Shown here piece after piece: positions 6,768 to 6,934 of a DNA stretch of 6,934 nucleotides. Numbering within the stretch: position 1 is the first letter of the stretch; each line of letters starts with the position of its first letter. The translations under genes were made by a program, and so were the position numbers. The DNA comes from a bacterium. GTDB taxonomy: Bacteria > SZUA-79 > Acidulodesulfobacterales > Acidulodesulfobacteraceae. The notes under the pieces were generated by a model. The model was not told where the DNA came from. It ran no database searches and was given only the letters and a program-made list of their open reading frames with translations. Location: positions 1 to 6,934 of the forward strand of contig JAKAKF010000169.1 in assembly GCA_021813595.1 (NCBI GenBank). The letters run 5' to 3'.

Positions 6768-6807
6768 TTTTTTTATTGGATTTTGTCGACCCCGGTTAAG
6801 ATTTTTC

Positions 6808-6835
6808 TTGACTTTATAGCCTTATAAGATATATT
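6808..6835 (+). promoter_or_regulatory. Sigma70-like promoter for the universal stress protein gene
   Basis: TTGACT (6808-6813) and TATATT (6830-6835), each one base off consensus, are separated by 16 bp. Transcription would start near 6842, leaving a leader of about 39 nt. The surrounding DNA is AT-rich, so alternative -10 boxes overlap this one. The -35 box is about 40 bp from the -35 box of the divergent minus-strand promoter. Confidence 0.5.
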
Positions 6836-6867
6836 AATATTATTTAAGGTTCTATTCTAACGTTAAC

Positions 6868-6873
6868 AAGGAG
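6868..6873 (+). promoter_or_regulatory. Strong ribosome binding site of the usp gene
   Basis: AAGGAG lies seven bases before the ATG at 6881. It is the best Shine-Dalgarno sequence in the window and fixes the start of the truncated gene. Confidence 0.85.
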
Positions 6874-6880
6874 ATGCTAA

Positions 6881-6934
6881 ATGTTTAAAAAAATTCTATG
6901 CCCCGTAGATTTCAGCGATACTTCTATGAACGCC
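6881..6934 (+). CDS. Universal stress protein, UspA family (3' end missing)
   Basis: Only the first 18 codons are in the window: MFKKILCPVDFSDTSMNA. The pattern M-x-K-K-I-L-x-P-V-D-F-S-x-x-S is the standard first beta strand and loop of Usp-domain proteins, where the Asp (residue 10) helps bind the nucleotide in ATP-binding members. Family members are small cytoplasmic proteins, about 140-160 aa for one domain and about 280-300 aa for two, linked to stress and energy limitation; which type this is cannot be seen. Cys7 replaces the more common Val at that position. The start is secured by the AAGGAG site and a preceding promoter. The gene is transcribed divergently from the def-fmt operon. Confidence 0.88.
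   Translation, partial: MFKKILCPVDFSDTSMNA

Overview
The window suggests a bacterium with moderately AT-rich DNA (by eye about 40% G+C), an anaerobic or ferredoxin-based metabolism and ordinary bacterial translation. The gene content and gene order resemble Desulfobacterota/deltaproteobacteria-like lineages: an iorA-iorB-paaK cluster, and a def-fmt-DUF116 cluster like those I recall from Geobacter-type genomes. No gene here fixes the lineage, so this placement is an inference.

Layout. Positions 1-3590 (+ strand) hold an aromatic 2-oxoacid cluster: the 3' part of iorA (alpha subunit of indolepyruvate:ferredoxin oxidoreductase, 5' end outside the window), iorB (beta subunit) and a PaaK-type phenylacetate-CoA ligase whose start overlaps iorB by 20 nt. 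Positions 3591-3670 are a short convergent intergenic gap, richer in G+C than its surroundings and with two small inverted repeats. Positions 3671-6695 (- strand) hold four tightly packed genes, in transcription order: a small exported Tyr/Trp-rich protein of unknown function, peptide deformylase (def), methionyl-tRNA formyltransferase (fmt) and a membrane-anchored DUF116 protein. Positions 6696-6880 are a divergent promoter region with a good sigma70-like promoter on each strand. Positions 6881-6934 hold the first 18 codons of a universal stress protein gene on the + strand, cut by the window end.

How the genes work together. IorAB interconverts aryl pyruvates (from Trp, Phe, Tyr) and aryl acetyl-CoAs with ferredoxin as electron carrier and TPP as cofactor. 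The ligase makes the same kind of aryl acetyl-CoA from the free acid, so the three genes form a route between aromatic amino acids and aryl acetates that can run either way depending on ferredoxin redox state. Fmt and Def are the two ends of the N-formylmethionine cycle: Fmt formylates initiator Met-tRNA and Def removes the formyl group from new proteins. DUF116 is translationally coupled to fmt, but its role is unknown.

Nothing in the window is clearly a new defence, mobile or regulatory system. The points most worth a second look are the repeat-like intergenic segment, the enlarged Fmt with an altered C-terminal-domain motif, the linker insertion in IorB, the Cys-rich DUF116 protein, and the unassigned exported protein leading the def-fmt operon.
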